From the NCBI GenBank assembly GCA_965204915.1, contig OZ242023.1, positions 3,968,001 through 4,032,000 of the forward strand: a stretch of DNA of 64,000 nucleotides, given 5' to 3'. Each line of letters starts with the position of its first letter. Within the stretch, counting starts at the first letter, position 1. Positions 8,560 through 17,230 of the stretch are shown one piece after another. Made by a program: the position numbers and the translations under genes. The stretch is from HK1 sp965204915. Lineage in GTDB: Bacteria > Pseudomonadota > Gammaproteobacteria > HK1. The notes under the pieces were generated by a model, which had not been told where the DNA came from, did not search any database, and was given only the letters and a program-made list of their open reading frames with translations.

Positions 8560-8748
8560 CGTCGCACGTCGGACGTCGGCGGGGGCAAGTGCGAGCGGGA
8601 CTGGCCACAGTTGACCCGGCGGGATCGCCAACACTTGCTTGAGTACTGCCGGCTGCGGGTGAAGATCGAGGAATGGGCTCGCCAGATCGAAGCCGAAGGC
8701 GAGGTCGTCGAGACTCCGGCGGGCGGTGGATCGGGCCGGGCACGGTAG
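8560..8748 (+). pseudogene. Remnant resembling phage terminase small subunit (P27 type)
   Basis: An open stretch of about 62 codons with no ATG ends in TAG at 8746-8748 and reads LTRRDRQHLLEYCRLRVKIE, then an Ala/Gly-rich end (EVVETPAGGGSGRAR). The DR-x-LLEYC-x-LR helix and GEVVETPAGG tail resemble the C-terminal half of P27-family terminase small subunits. The N-terminal half is absent. Likely a decayed prophage fragment; the match is by eye only. Confidence 0.35.
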
Positions 8749-9071
8749 CGGGTCGATAGCTGGCGCGCGTCCGGGCGAAGGCGGCGGCAGGCGACGGACC
8801 GAGGCGGTAGCTCGTCGATACCGCGTTGAAGATGGCGCCGACGACGTGGCCGGGGTGGCTCCGTGCCCGGTGGCGAAGGCTTCCCATTTGCGCCAGCCGT
8901 TGCGGTAGCTCCTCCGGTCAAGCCCGCGAGGGAACTGCCTTCCATCCATCTCCGCCGGGATATCGACTTGCCGGTCCGATTCGGGGCACTTTGGACGCCT
9001 CTTGATCGAGCGCGATCCGGGCGTTCGAATGGGCGCCCGGTCACCGCATCCAGCGCGAGGCGAGCCCATCC
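8749..9071. other. Non-coding stretch upstream of siroheme synthase
   Basis: About 320 bases following the terminase-like remnant. No frame is protein-like on either strand and no RNA gene is visible; it presumably contains the cysG promoter. Confidence 0.45.
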
Positions 9072-10523
9072 ATGGACTATCTGCCGATCTTTCTGACGCT
9101 CAGGGGCGAGCCCTGTCTGCTCGTCGGCGGCGCGCAGGCGGCAGAGCCCAAGGCGCGGCTCCTGCTGAGGGCCGGAGCCCGGCTCGTCGTGGTCGCAGCG
9201 ACCCTGACCCCGGGGCTGCGCGAGCTGGCCGGCGAGCCCGCGGTCACGTGGCGCCGGCGGGCGTTTCGCGACGACGACCTCGACGGCATGCGGCTCGCGA
9301 TCGTCGCGGCGGACGACGACGCGCTCGCCGGCACCGTCGCGAACGCCGCGCGGCGGCGGGGCATCCCGGTCAACGTCGTCGATCGGCGTTCATTGTGCTC
9401 GTTCATCCTGCCTTCGATTCTCGATCGCTCACCCCTGGTCGCGGCGGTCTCGACGGGCGGCGCCGCCCCCATCCTGGCCCGCATCCTGCGCGCGCGCCTG
9501 GAGACCCTCATCCCGGCCCGGTTCGGACGGCTCGCCCGGTTCATCGGCGAGGTCCGTCCCACCGTGCTGCGGCGGATCGCCGATCCCGCGCCACGGCGCC
9601 GATTCTTCGAGGGCGTCGTGGACGGCCCGATCGGAGAGCTGGTGCTCGCGGGACGCGAGGACGACGCCCACGCCGCTCTGGAGTCCGCGCTCGTCGAACC
9701 CCAAGGCTCCGCCACGTCCGGCGAGGTCTATCTGGTCGGCGCCGGGCCGGGAGATCCGGACCTGCTCACCTTCCGGGCGCTCCGGCTCATGCAGCAGGCG
9801 GACGTCGTCGTCTACGACCGTCTCGTGTCGAAGGCGGTGCTCGATCTGACGCGGCGCGACGCCGAGCGCATCTACGCGGGGAAGCAGCCCGGCTACCACG
9901 CGATCCCGCAGCACGAGATCAACGATCTCCTCGCCCGGCTCGCGCTGGGCGGAAAGCGGGTGCTGAGGCTGAAGGGTGGCGATCCGTTCATCTTCGGACG
10001 CGGCGGCGAGGAGATCGAGACACTCGCGGCGCTCGGGGTGCCCTTCCAGATCGTCCCCGGGATCACCGCCGCATCGGGATGTGCGGCCTATGCGGGGATC
10101 CCGCTGACCCATCGCGAGTACGCCCAGTCGTGCATCTTCGTCACCGGACGCCGGAAGATCGGCGAGGAGACGCTGGACTGGGACAGTCTCGTACGCCCGA
10201 ACCAGACCGTCGTGATCTACATGGGGCTCGCCGGCCTCGACACGATATGCAACGGCCTGCTGCGCCACGGCCAGCCGCCGGATACCCCGGCGGCGCTCAT
10301 CGAGCAGGGAACCACCGCCGCGCAAGCCGTGCATACGGGCACGGTCGGCACCCTGGCGTCGATCATCGAAGGGATCCGCCCGCGGGCGCCGACGCTGGTC
10401 ATCGTCGGCAAAGTGGTCCGCCTGCGGGAGAAGCTCGCGTGGTACCGCCCGCGCCGCGGCGGGGAATCGGCCTTCGTCTCCCGCGCCGCGGACTCCGGGC
10501 CGGGCCCCCGGTCCCGGCGTTGA
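9072..10523 (+). CDS. cysG: Siroheme synthase (dehydrogenase/ferrochelatase + uroporphyrinogen-III methyltransferase)
   Basis: A 483-aa bifunctional enzyme making siroheme, the cofactor of sulfite/nitrite reductases. Residues 1-205 form the Met8/CysG-N NAD-binding module (MDYLPIFLTLRGEPCLLVGG; VNVVDRRSLCSFILPSILDRSP; AVSTGGAAPILARILR). Residues about 215-460 form the SUMT module (VYLVGAGPGDPDLLTFRALR; VVVYDRLVS; RLKGGDPFIFGRGGEE; VPGITAASGCAAYAGIPLTHR; VVIYMGL; TLVIVGKVV). All SUMT landmarks are present. A sulfur-related neighbourhood suggests supply of siroheme for a dissimilatory or assimilatory sulfite reductase. The last about 20 residues are low-complexity. Confidence 0.95.
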   Translation: MDYLPIFLTLRGEPCLLVGGAQAAEPKARLLLRAGARLVVVAATLTPGLRELAGEPAVTWRRRAFRDDDLDGMRLAIVAADDDALAGTVANAARRRGIPVNVVDRRSLCSFILPSILDRSPLVAAVSTGGAAPILARILRARLETLIPARFGRLARFIGEVRPTVLRRIADPAPRRRFFEGVVDGPIGELVLAGREDDAHAALESALVEPQGSATSGEVYLVGAGPGDPDLLTFRALRLMQQADVVVYDRLVSKAVLDLTRRDAERIYAGKQPGYHAIPQHEINDLLARLALGGKRVLRLKGGDPFIFGRGGEEIETLAALGVPFQIVPGITAASGCAAYAGIPLTHREYAQSCIFVTGRRKIGEETLDWDSLVRPNQTVVIYMGLAGLDTICNGLLRHGQPPDTPAALIEQGTTAAQAVHTGTVGTLASIIEGIRPRAPTLVIVGKVVRLREKLAWYRPRRGGESAFVSRAADSGPGPRSRR

Positions 10524-10583
10524 AGGAGAGCGAGCCGGTCGACGTGAAGGGCGTCGTCGTTCCCGGGGTCGGGAACTCCGGTC

Positions 10584-11246
10584 TCAGCGCCGAAAGAGCC
10601 GCTCCTCGACCGCGACGACCGCCGCCTCGACCCTCGAACGCACCTGGAGCTTCCTCAGAATCGAGCGCACGTGGAGCTTCACCGTCCCGTCGGTAATACC
10701 GAGATCCCGGGCGATCTCCTTGTTGCTCTGCCCTTCGGCGAGATGACGGAGAATTTCGAACTCGCGCGGGGTGATCGACGAGAATCGAGCCGGCCGGCCG
10801 GATTCCACCTTCCCGCCCTTGACGACCTTCGCGAGCACGCTGGTCATCTCCGGCGCAACGACGGTCTCTCCATCGACGACGGCGGCGAGGGCGTCCACGA
10901 GGCGCTCCGGCTCCATGTCCTTGAGCAGATAGCCCCGCGCGCCGGAACGCAACGATGAGACGAGGTCGCGTTCGTCACTGCTGGTGGTCAGCATGACCAC
11001 CGCGCAGCCGGGATCGAGCGCCACGATCCGTTCGAGCACGGACAGCCCGTCGAGCTCCGGCATGCGCAGGTCAAGGAGGACGACGTCGGGCTGCAGCCCG
11101 GCGACGAGCCGGCATCCCTCCTCACCGTCACCGACCGCCGCGCAGACCTCGATGCCCCGCCGCTCCAGCAGCTCGCTCAGCCCGCTACGGAACAGCATGT
11201 GGTCGTCGATGACCATCACCCGGAGCCGGTCGCGATCGGCGGACAT
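10584..11246 (-). CDS. NarL/FixJ-family response regulator
   Basis: A 220-aa regulator. The receiver domain (residues 8-125) has the acidic pair in VMVIDDHMLF, the phosphoacceptor Asp in VVLLDLRMPELDG, Thr in VVMLTTSSDE and Lys in YLLKDME. The C-terminal LuxR-type HTH reads SSITPREFEILRHLAEGQSN and continues KEIARDLGITDGTVKLHVRS. It closely follows the NarL/NarP pattern. Transcribed after the histidine kinase gene on the same strand with a 206-base gap. Start at 11246 gives a family-length protein but has only a weak ribosome-binding site. Confidence 0.92.
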   Translation of the reverse strand: MSADRDRLRVMVIDDHMLFRSGLSELLERRGIEVCAAVGDGEEGCRLVAGLQPDVVLLDLRMPELDGLSVLERIVALDPGCAVVMLTTSSDERDLVSSLRSGARGYLLKDMEPERLVDALAAVVDGETVVAPEMTSVLAKVVKGGKVESGRPARFSSITPREFEILRHLAEGQSNKEIARDLGITDGTVKLHVRSILRKLQVRSRVEAAVVAVEERLFRR

Positions 11247-11452
11247 GGCGCTATGGGAGTTCGTCCGGGATGAGGAGGAGCCGTCGGGGGCGGCCGGGAA
11301 ATCGCGCGGCGACACCGCCCGGTCCCGACACCGCACGCCGTCTCCCGCCGAACGCGGTCGATGGGCGGGCGGCGGTGTGCGCATCCCGGCCCGGGCTCCG
11401 TGAACGGCACCGGACGATCCGGACGTCGTCCCCTGCCGGGTGCCGGGCGCGG

Positions 11453-13207
11453 TCAATGGACATGCGGCGGTGCGGTCGTTCCGGTGACGGTCCCGGAATG
11501 GACGCCGGATCCGGGAAACACCAGGCGCACGCGGGTTCCCTCGCCCGGCTCGCTCTCGACGTCGAGCGTGCCGCCGAGCCAGCGCGCCCGCTCGCGCATC
11601 ACGGACAGGCCGATGTGCTCGCCGAGCGCACGGTCGCAAGGCGGCATCGAGAACCCCTCCCCGTCGTCCTCCACCAGCACCCGCACCGATCCGGCCTCGA
11701 TACGAACCAGCACCCGAGCCAGATGCCCGCCGCTGTGGGCGCAGGCGTTCGCGAGCGCCTCGCCCACGATGCGCACGACGTGGAGCTGGGGGCCGGCCGG
11801 AAGCTGCGGCAGCTCGCCGTCGATCTGGAGGTGCACGGTCATGGCGCTCTGCGCGGTGTAGCGCGCGCTCATCTCTTCCAGGGCGGTGCGCAGGTCGCGC
11901 CCGTCGAGCGGCGCCCGGAATCCCGCGATCAGCTCGCGCAGCTCGACGTTGGCCAGTTCGAGCGTGGTGCGGATCCGTGCAAGCTCCGCGGGGACGCGGC
12001 CGGCGCCGGCTCCGGCCAGGGAATCGGCGAGCATGTCCGCCTGCAAGCGGAGGCTCGCCAGGGTCTGGGCCAGGGAATCGTGCAGCTCGTACGCGATCGC
12101 CGCACGTTCGCGGACGATCGACAACGTCTTCGATTCCTCGTCGGTCCGTGCCTTGGCGATGGACATGCCGAGATGGCGGCCGACGTTCAGCAGCAACCGG
12201 CGCCGCTCGCGCGATCCGAAGCGGCCGGGAGACTCGGTGAACAGACGGATGACCCCGAGCTCGACGCCCTTGTGCTCCAGAGGCACCGTCACCACACCGG
12301 CGTCCGCTTCATTCGATCCCGGCTCCCGAACGCCCACGCCGGCATCACCCTCTACGCCGTCATCACTCGATGCGGGGGGAGGGTCCGGGACGACGCCGGC
12401 CGGAGCCTCGTCCGACGCCGCCGGGGAGACCTCGGCGCCGGCACGAGCCGCTTCCGATCCGAGCGGCGGAGCTTCGATACCGGTGGGTCCCCCGGCGCCG
12501 GTCTCACCAAGCTGGAATCCATCGGGACACTCGCCGATCCGCGCCGCGACGGACGTATCTCCGGCCGCATCGCGCAGGCCGACCATCGCGCCGCGGGCCT
12601 CGACCATCTCCATCATCGATCGTGCCGAAACCCGCAGGATCTCGTCGACCGAGTCGAGCCGGTGGATCGACGCCGCGACCTCGTAGAGCAGCTCCAGTGA
12701 TGCGTTCTTCTCGCGCAGCCGCTCGGTCTGGCGCCACACCACGTCGTCCATGTCGTTCGCGAGCCGTTCGAGCGCCTCGGACAGCCGGTTGATGTGGAAC
12801 GCGAGCTTGCGGTAGGCGTCCTCCCCTTGCGCGGGCACCCGGGTGGAGAAGTCCCCGGCGCACATCCCCAGCGCCCAGGCATAGAGCTCGGACAACGGTT
12901 CGTGCAGGTCGCGGCGCACCTTGCGCATCGCTGCCAGTACCAGCCCCGCCGCCCCTGCGAGGGCGGCAAGGATCACCGCGAGCGCGGGGACGGCGCCCAT
13001 GTCGCCCCGGTACCAGACCACCGCCGTGCCCGCGGCGACGATCAGCGTCGCGAGCAGGACCGACATCAGGGCATCGACGGTGCGCGGCCCACGCGCCGCA
13101 TCGTCCCGCGCCCAATCGTCCGCGGGCATGGTGAACCGGCTGAGCACGGTGCGCGGCCCGTCGGGCAGGTCCGGGCGCTCGGCGGGATCCGGCCGTGGGT
13201 GGCTCAT
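11453..13207 (-). CDS. NarX-like sensor histidine kinase with GAF domain
   Basis: A 584-aa membrane sensor. Two closely spaced TM segments lie near residues 45-95 (VDALMSVLLATLIVAAGTAV; ALAVILAALAGAAGLVLAAM), then a HAMP-like region, a coiled coil (VVWRQTERLREKNASLELLY) and a GAF region. The HisKA_3 box is AIAYELHDSLAQTLASLRLQ with the phospho-His, and the ATPase has VGEALANACAHSGG, VEDDGEGF and GLSVMRERARWLGG. The GAF domain is split by an Ala/Asp/Pro/Gly-rich insert of about 80 residues. There is no large periplasmic loop like that of true NarX, so the signal is probably cytosolic or redox. Partner of the regulator just downstream. Confidence 0.9.
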   Translation of the reverse strand: MSHPRPDPAERPDLPDGPRTVLSRFTMPADDWARDDAARGPRTVDALMSVLLATLIVAAGTAVVWYRGDMGAVPALAVILAALAGAAGLVLAAMRKVRRDLHEPLSELYAWALGMCAGDFSTRVPAQGEDAYRKLAFHINRLSEALERLANDMDDVVWRQTERLREKNASLELLYEVAASIHRLDSVDEILRVSARSMMEMVEARGAMVGLRDAAGDTSVAARIGECPDGFQLGETGAGGPTGIEAPPLGSEAARAGAEVSPAASDEAPAGVVPDPPPASSDDGVEGDAGVGVREPGSNEADAGVVTVPLEHKGVELGVIRLFTESPGRFGSRERRRLLLNVGRHLGMSIAKARTDEESKTLSIVRERAAIAYELHDSLAQTLASLRLQADMLADSLAGAGAGRVPAELARIRTTLELANVELRELIAGFRAPLDGRDLRTALEEMSARYTAQSAMTVHLQIDGELPQLPAGPQLHVVRIVGEALANACAHSGGHLARVLVRIEAGSVRVLVEDDGEGFSMPPCDRALGEHIGLSVMRERARWLGGTLDVESEPGEGTRVRLVFPGSGVHSGTVTGTTAPPHVH

Positions 13208-13283
13208 GTCGTGAGCCTGCCGCGGCCGATACGCGCACCCCCGGTCAGCTCCGGACATCCGGCCGGTGCGGCTTGCGGGGCGC

Positions 13284-13595
13284 TCATTCGACCGGTGGCC
13301 GGTGATGGGGATCGTTGGGGTTGAGGAAGATGAAGCGGTGGTCGCCGGGCTCCATCTCCACATAGTCGAGCACCGCTCCGTTGAGCAACGCCTTGTCGGC
13401 GGCGGCGATCACCACGTCGACGCCGTTGGTGCTGAGGAGCGTGTCGCCGGCGCCGACGTCGTCGAACCCCATCCGGTAGTCGATGCCGCCGTCGCCGCCG
13501 CGCGAGGCGGCGACCCGCAGCGCGAGCTCCTCGGTGTCGCCGGAGGCGGCGGATCGGCGGATCTGCTTCGCTGCGGCCCTGGTGACGGTGAACAT
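13284..13595 (-). CDS. A-type scaffold (HesB/IscA-like) protein lacking cysteines, DsrR-like
   Basis: A 103-aa protein with the IscA/HesB fold outline (MFTVTRAAAKQIRRSA; LALRVAASRGGDGGIDYRMGFDD; ADKALLNGAVLDYVEMEPGDHRFIFLNPND). The three Fe-S-binding cysteines of IscA are all missing: the first position is in the SRGG region and the C-terminal CGCG motif is replaced by NPNDPHH. Cysteine-free A-type homologues are known as DsrR from the dsr sulfur-oxidation cluster of Allochromatium. With TusA, rhodanese and CysG nearby, a dsr-related role is plausible. Other dsr genes are not in the window. Confidence 0.7.
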   Translation of the reverse strand: MFTVTRAAAKQIRRSAASGDTEELALRVAASRGGDGGIDYRMGFDDVGAGDTLLSTNGVDVVIAAADKALLNGAVLDYVEMEPGDHRFIFLNPNDPHHRPPVE

Positions 13596-13679
13596 GCGTG
13601 CGAGCCCTCCTGTTGACCCGCATTTCTCACCAGGGCACGAAGCGAGGGCGCAGAAGCGTGCGCACGGCGATTTCAGCCG

Positions 13680-16559
13680 CTACATGGAAAGGCCGAGACG
13701 GCCGCGGGTGAGCTGGAACTCGGTGACGCCTCGAGACCACAGCCTGGGCCGGTAGCGGCACGATGCCACGTCCGCGACGAGTGTGGCCAGCTCGCCGGCC
13801 ACACCGGCGGGGTCCCGCTCCGGGGCGATCACGCGGTCGAGATCGCTTCCGTAGCGCTGCGCCACCGCGGCATCGGCGGTGATCTGCACCAGCGGAAACA
13901 TGGGATGCCCCTGAAGCGGATTCCATCCGACGTGGCAGAGCATGATCTCGACCCCGGTCGCTCCGAGCCCGGTGAACGTCTCCACCGGATTCTCCGTGGG
14001 GGTCTCCATGACGTGGAATCCGGCCACCTCCGCGGGCCGGCCGAAGGCAAGCGACGCCGCGGGCACCCCTCCATTCGGGAACACGGTGTTCCGGAATCCG
14101 TCGTTGCCGAGCAACCCGGCGTTGCCGGGCACCACCACGGCCGCGCCCGCCGCGACGAGGCCCGTCGCAAGCCGGCCGAACGCTTCTCCGGCCACGTCGG
14201 GCAACGGGCCGTTCGCCACCAGGGCGACGCGGATCTCGTTCGCTCCGACCGTCCTTCTCTCCGCGCCGGCGCCCGCATCCGCCGGCGGATCCGTCCGGGC
14301 ACCACCCGGCTGCCTCGCGGGCATCCGCGACGTCCGGACCGCCGCCATCGCCGCAAGCTGCCGGGCCACCTTGGCCCGCACGCTGGCGATGCCGCCGTCC
14401 ATCTGCACGCTCGCCCATCCGAACCGGTCCGCCGCGAGGCCCCGCTCGGCGAGATGGCGGCGCACCGCGTCGTTGTGGGTCTGCTCGCAGCCGTGCTCCA
14501 GCAGGACGGCATGGCGCACGCATCGGTGCGCGAGGTGGCCCGCCAGGGTGTCGAGAAACAGGCCGGCCGCATTGTTCGACCCGCAACCCTCGGTGTGCAC
14601 CAGCGCGACGAAGCGCGACACGTCGCTCCACGGCGGGGGGTTCGCGTCGAGATCCTCGGCGATGAGACGCGCGGCCTGGCCGGAGCAGAGGCTCGTCGGC
14701 ATCACCAGGGCGATCCGGTCGAAGGCGACCCCCTCCCCGGCGGGCAGCGCATCGAAGGCCAGATCGAAGGGCGGCGCCGCGTGCACCGCCACCGGACGCC
14801 CGTCCGGGACGGGCCGCCGGCGCAACGCCTCCAATCCCTCCCTCCCGGTCCGCGGCCAGTCGCGCCAGACCGACACCTGGGCGTGCCCGGCCCGCTCGCC
14901 CTTGCTGCGCCGCCCGGAAGCGACGTCGAGCGCGAGCTCGAACGTCTCCGCTCCGAGCGCATCCATGGGCATGCCGTCGTTGTAGCGTCCCGCGTTCACG
15001 TCCATCTCGTCCGCGAGCATCTCGAAACGACCGGTGGTGGTGACGAACTTCAGGGTCGGTACGAAGGGGAAGTTCGTGATCGATCCGTTTCCGGTGATGA
15101 ACAGGATGAGGTTCGAACCGGCCGCCACCTGCCCCGCGATGCTCTCCAGATCGTTGCCCGGGCTGTCCATGAAGTAGTAGCCGGGCAGGCGCATGGGCTG
15201 TCCGTAGTCGATGACGTAGTCGAGCCGGACGTCAGGGTCCTTCTTGCGTGCCGCACCGAGTGACTTGAGCGCAATGTTGTAGAGGCCCCGGAAATTGTTA
15301 CCCCCGGACGGATTCCCTTCCGCGGTGGTCCCGTGGTTCGCCGCGTAGCGCTTGAAGCCCTCGATCTTCCCCAGAAACTTCCGGGCGGTGGCGAGATCGC
15401 GAACGTTCTCGAGCACATAGGGCTCGGCGCCGATCAGCTCGTCGGTCTCGGCCAGGTTGGCGGAACCGCCGTGGCGGATCACTTCCTTCGCGACCTGGCC
15501 GGCGAGGACGTTTCCGGAGACGCCGGAGAACGCATCGGAGCCCCCGCACTGGAGGGCGAGACGAAGCGCGCCGGCGGGCTCCCGGGTGCGGCGGGCGGCG
15601 GCGACCTCGGGCAGCCAACGTTCGACGAGGCCCGCCGCCCGCGCGACGGCCTCCTCGTATCCCTGCTCGATGCGGAAGAAGGCATGCGGCACGTGTCCGA
15701 GCGGGTAGCGGCGGCCCTCCATGAACCGTCTCAAGTCGGCGTTGCCGTAGGCCCCCGCGCCGTCGTCGGCCGCGAGCACCGCTCCGACGTTGGGATGCAC
15801 CATGAACCCCGCGAGCACCCGCAGCACGTGGTCCAGATTGTTCGGCCGCCCGACCCCGCCGCCTTCGGTGTGGGTCACCGCGACAATGCCATCGAACCGG
15901 GGGCCATCGAACCGGGGACCATCGAATCGGCGGCCATCCGACCGGAGGCCGCCGGAACGGTGAAGGCCGTCGAACCCGGGGTCGTCCAGCCCGGATCCAT
16001 CCGACCCGGGGGCTTCCAATCCGGGCCGGGCCAGTGCCGCGGCCCGCTCCGCGACCTGGCGAACGAAACCGTTGGCGCGGGACGTGGTGGCCAACACCAC
16101 CACGAAGTTGCGGGTCCCCACCCCGCGCCCACCGGGGCGGCGGAAGCCGCGGAAGGTCGCCCCGGAGTCGGCGCGCTCGATCTGCCGGCCCGGCGTGAAC
16201 GACGCTTCGTCCAGCGTGCAGGTTTCGACGGTGTCGAGGAAGTTCGCCGCCGCCGGAAGCTCGAAGTCGATGTCGCGTTCGGCCAGTGCGGCCAGTATCT
16301 TCCCGTTGCAGACGTACTCCCCGGGACCGAGGGCACGGGCCGCGATGCCGAATGGGAGTCCCCACGACGTGAGGTGCGCGCCTTGCGGAATCGGCGCGCG
16401 GACGAACCTGTGTCCTTCGAGGATGGTGTGGGGAAGGCGGAGCTCGTTCGTTCCGTCCGCGACCACGGTGCCCGCCTCCAGGCGGCGCGTCGCGATCGCG
16501 ACGTTGTCTTCCGCCGCCGGGACGCGCGCCACCCGATCGAAGTCGAATCGGTCGTGCAT
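13680..16559 (-). CDS. UxaA/GarD-family sugar-acid dehydratase, extra-long two-block form
   Basis: A 959-aa member of the altronate/galactarate dehydratase family. Residues 1-100 form the SAF-type N-terminal domain (NVAIATRRLEAGTVVADG). The core follows: VGTRNFVVVLATTSRANGFV, AVTHTEGGGVGRPNNLDHVL, LALQCGGSDAFSGVSGN, MDSPGNDLESIAGQVAAGSN. Usual members are about 500 aa. The second half (from about residue 570) repeats elements of the core: MPTSLCSGQAARLIAEDL, ALVHTEGCGSNNAAGLFLDTLAG, VLLEHGCEQTHND. It looks like an internal duplication. A low-complexity SDG/FDG repeat interrupts residues about 180-222. The adjacent TctC-TctAB transporter suggests uptake and dehydration of a sugar acid. Confidence 0.85.
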   Translation of the reverse strand: MHDRFDFDRVARVPAAEDNVAIATRRLEAGTVVADGTNELRLPHTILEGHRFVRAPIPQGAHLTSWGLPFGIAARALGPGEYVCNGKILAALAERDIDFELPAAANFLDTVETCTLDEASFTPGRQIERADSGATFRGFRRPGGRGVGTRNFVVVLATTSRANGFVRQVAERAAALARPGLEAPGSDGSGLDDPGFDGLHRSGGLRSDGRRFDGPRFDGPRFDGIVAVTHTEGGGVGRPNNLDHVLRVLAGFMVHPNVGAVLAADDGAGAYGNADLRRFMEGRRYPLGHVPHAFFRIEQGYEEAVARAAGLVERWLPEVAAARRTREPAGALRLALQCGGSDAFSGVSGNVLAGQVAKEVIRHGGSANLAETDELIGAEPYVLENVRDLATARKFLGKIEGFKRYAANHGTTAEGNPSGGNNFRGLYNIALKSLGAARKKDPDVRLDYVIDYGQPMRLPGYYFMDSPGNDLESIAGQVAAGSNLILFITGNGSITNFPFVPTLKFVTTTGRFEMLADEMDVNAGRYNDGMPMDALGAETFELALDVASGRRSKGERAGHAQVSVWRDWPRTGREGLEALRRRPVPDGRPVAVHAAPPFDLAFDALPAGEGVAFDRIALVMPTSLCSGQAARLIAEDLDANPPPWSDVSRFVALVHTEGCGSNNAAGLFLDTLAGHLAHRCVRHAVLLEHGCEQTHNDAVRRHLAERGLAADRFGWASVQMDGGIASVRAKVARQLAAMAAVRTSRMPARQPGGARTDPPADAGAGAERRTVGANEIRVALVANGPLPDVAGEAFGRLATGLVAAGAAVVVPGNAGLLGNDGFRNTVFPNGGVPAASLAFGRPAEVAGFHVMETPTENPVETFTGLGATGVEIMLCHVGWNPLQGHPMFPLVQITADAAVAQRYGSDLDRVIAPERDPAGVAGELATLVADVASCRYRPRLWSRGVTEFQLTRGRLGLSM
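15888..15947. repeat. 15-bp tandem repeats inside the dehydratase gene
   Basis: Four head-to-tail 15-bp units based on GCCATCGAACCGGGG (two exact, two diverged). The length is a multiple of three, so they add pentapeptide repeats (RFDGP) to the protein without breaking the frame. They are placed between the Rossmann-like start of the core and the HTEGGG motif. Confidence 0.85.
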
Positions 16560-16631
16560 CGGGTCCTTCCTCGTTCCGGGCTTGCCCGCGGTCCGGGTCT
16601 TCCTTTGCTCCGTTCGGCGCCGACGGCGCTG

Positions 16632-16875
16632 CTACCCCGATCGCTTGAACTTCCGGAAGCACCGCGGGGTGAACGGCGCGAGGCGGTTCGCTGCGCCCGA
16701 TGAGACGGTCACCCCACCAACGGGGAGATCGCCACGGGAGTCCGCCCGGAGGTCGTGCGGGGTGATGAAGTTGCCGGGGAGCACCTCCTCCTCTCCTCCG
16801 ATCCGGCACTGCACCGTCCGGGTCGTAGATGCCGACCCGCGCGATCGGGTCGTGTCCGTGCGGCGGAGCGGTCAT
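16632..16875 (-). pseudogene. NHL-repeat protein, C-terminal remnant with frameshift
   Basis: Reading from ATG at 16875: MTAPPHGHDPIARVGIYDPDG, then a frame change, then GGEEEVLPGNFITPHDLRAD and SRGDLPVGGVTVSSG, with RCFRKFKRSG and a stop at 16632. The pattern DPDG...PGxFxxPHDxxxDSRGDxxVGxVT...LxKF is the usual C-terminus of NHL-repeat/SMP-30-like beta-propellers, which often sit beside sugar-acid dehydratase and TctABC genes. Only the last blades survive and they are in two frames, so it is dead. Confidence 0.6.
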
Positions 16876-17230
16876 GCGGCGCAGGCAGGCGATCCGGTCC
16901 GGCGCAGCCGGAACCACTACACCGAAAAACGAGCCGAGACGAGCTTCCGAGCCGCACCCGGCATTCGTCATTATAGACGTGCCGCGCGCCGGCGGCACAA
17001 GTGCCGGGCCGTGCTGAATTCATGGAATCCCGGTAGGCGTTCTCCGTCGATTACGAGCTCCTGCCAGATAAACTACCGCTCCGTGGCGTACGTTGATGGG
17101 TGTTGCAGGGCTCGAACCCGTGGCCCGATACTCCGGCGCGGCGTCACCGCGGGGCGGGAGAACGGTCGCTCCCTCGCATCTCCGGCCCACAAGCCTTCTG
17201 CCCACCGACCCCGAACAAGGAGGAAATCCG
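16876..17230. other. Intergenic region between NHL remnant and TctC gene
   Basis: About 355 bases. Contains short stretches that look like broken tRNA arms (17050-17125) but no complete cloverleaf. The promoter for the transporter operon should lie here. A strong AAGGAGG at 17217-17223 belongs to the TctC gene. Confidence 0.45.

Noticed and set aside
17040..17130. tRNA-like stretches (GGGCTCGAACCC and a CTCGTAATC-like arm on the complement)
   Set aside because: The arms are in the wrong order for one tRNA, the T-stem has a mismatch, and no acceptor stem or anticodon loop can be completed. At most a decayed fragment.
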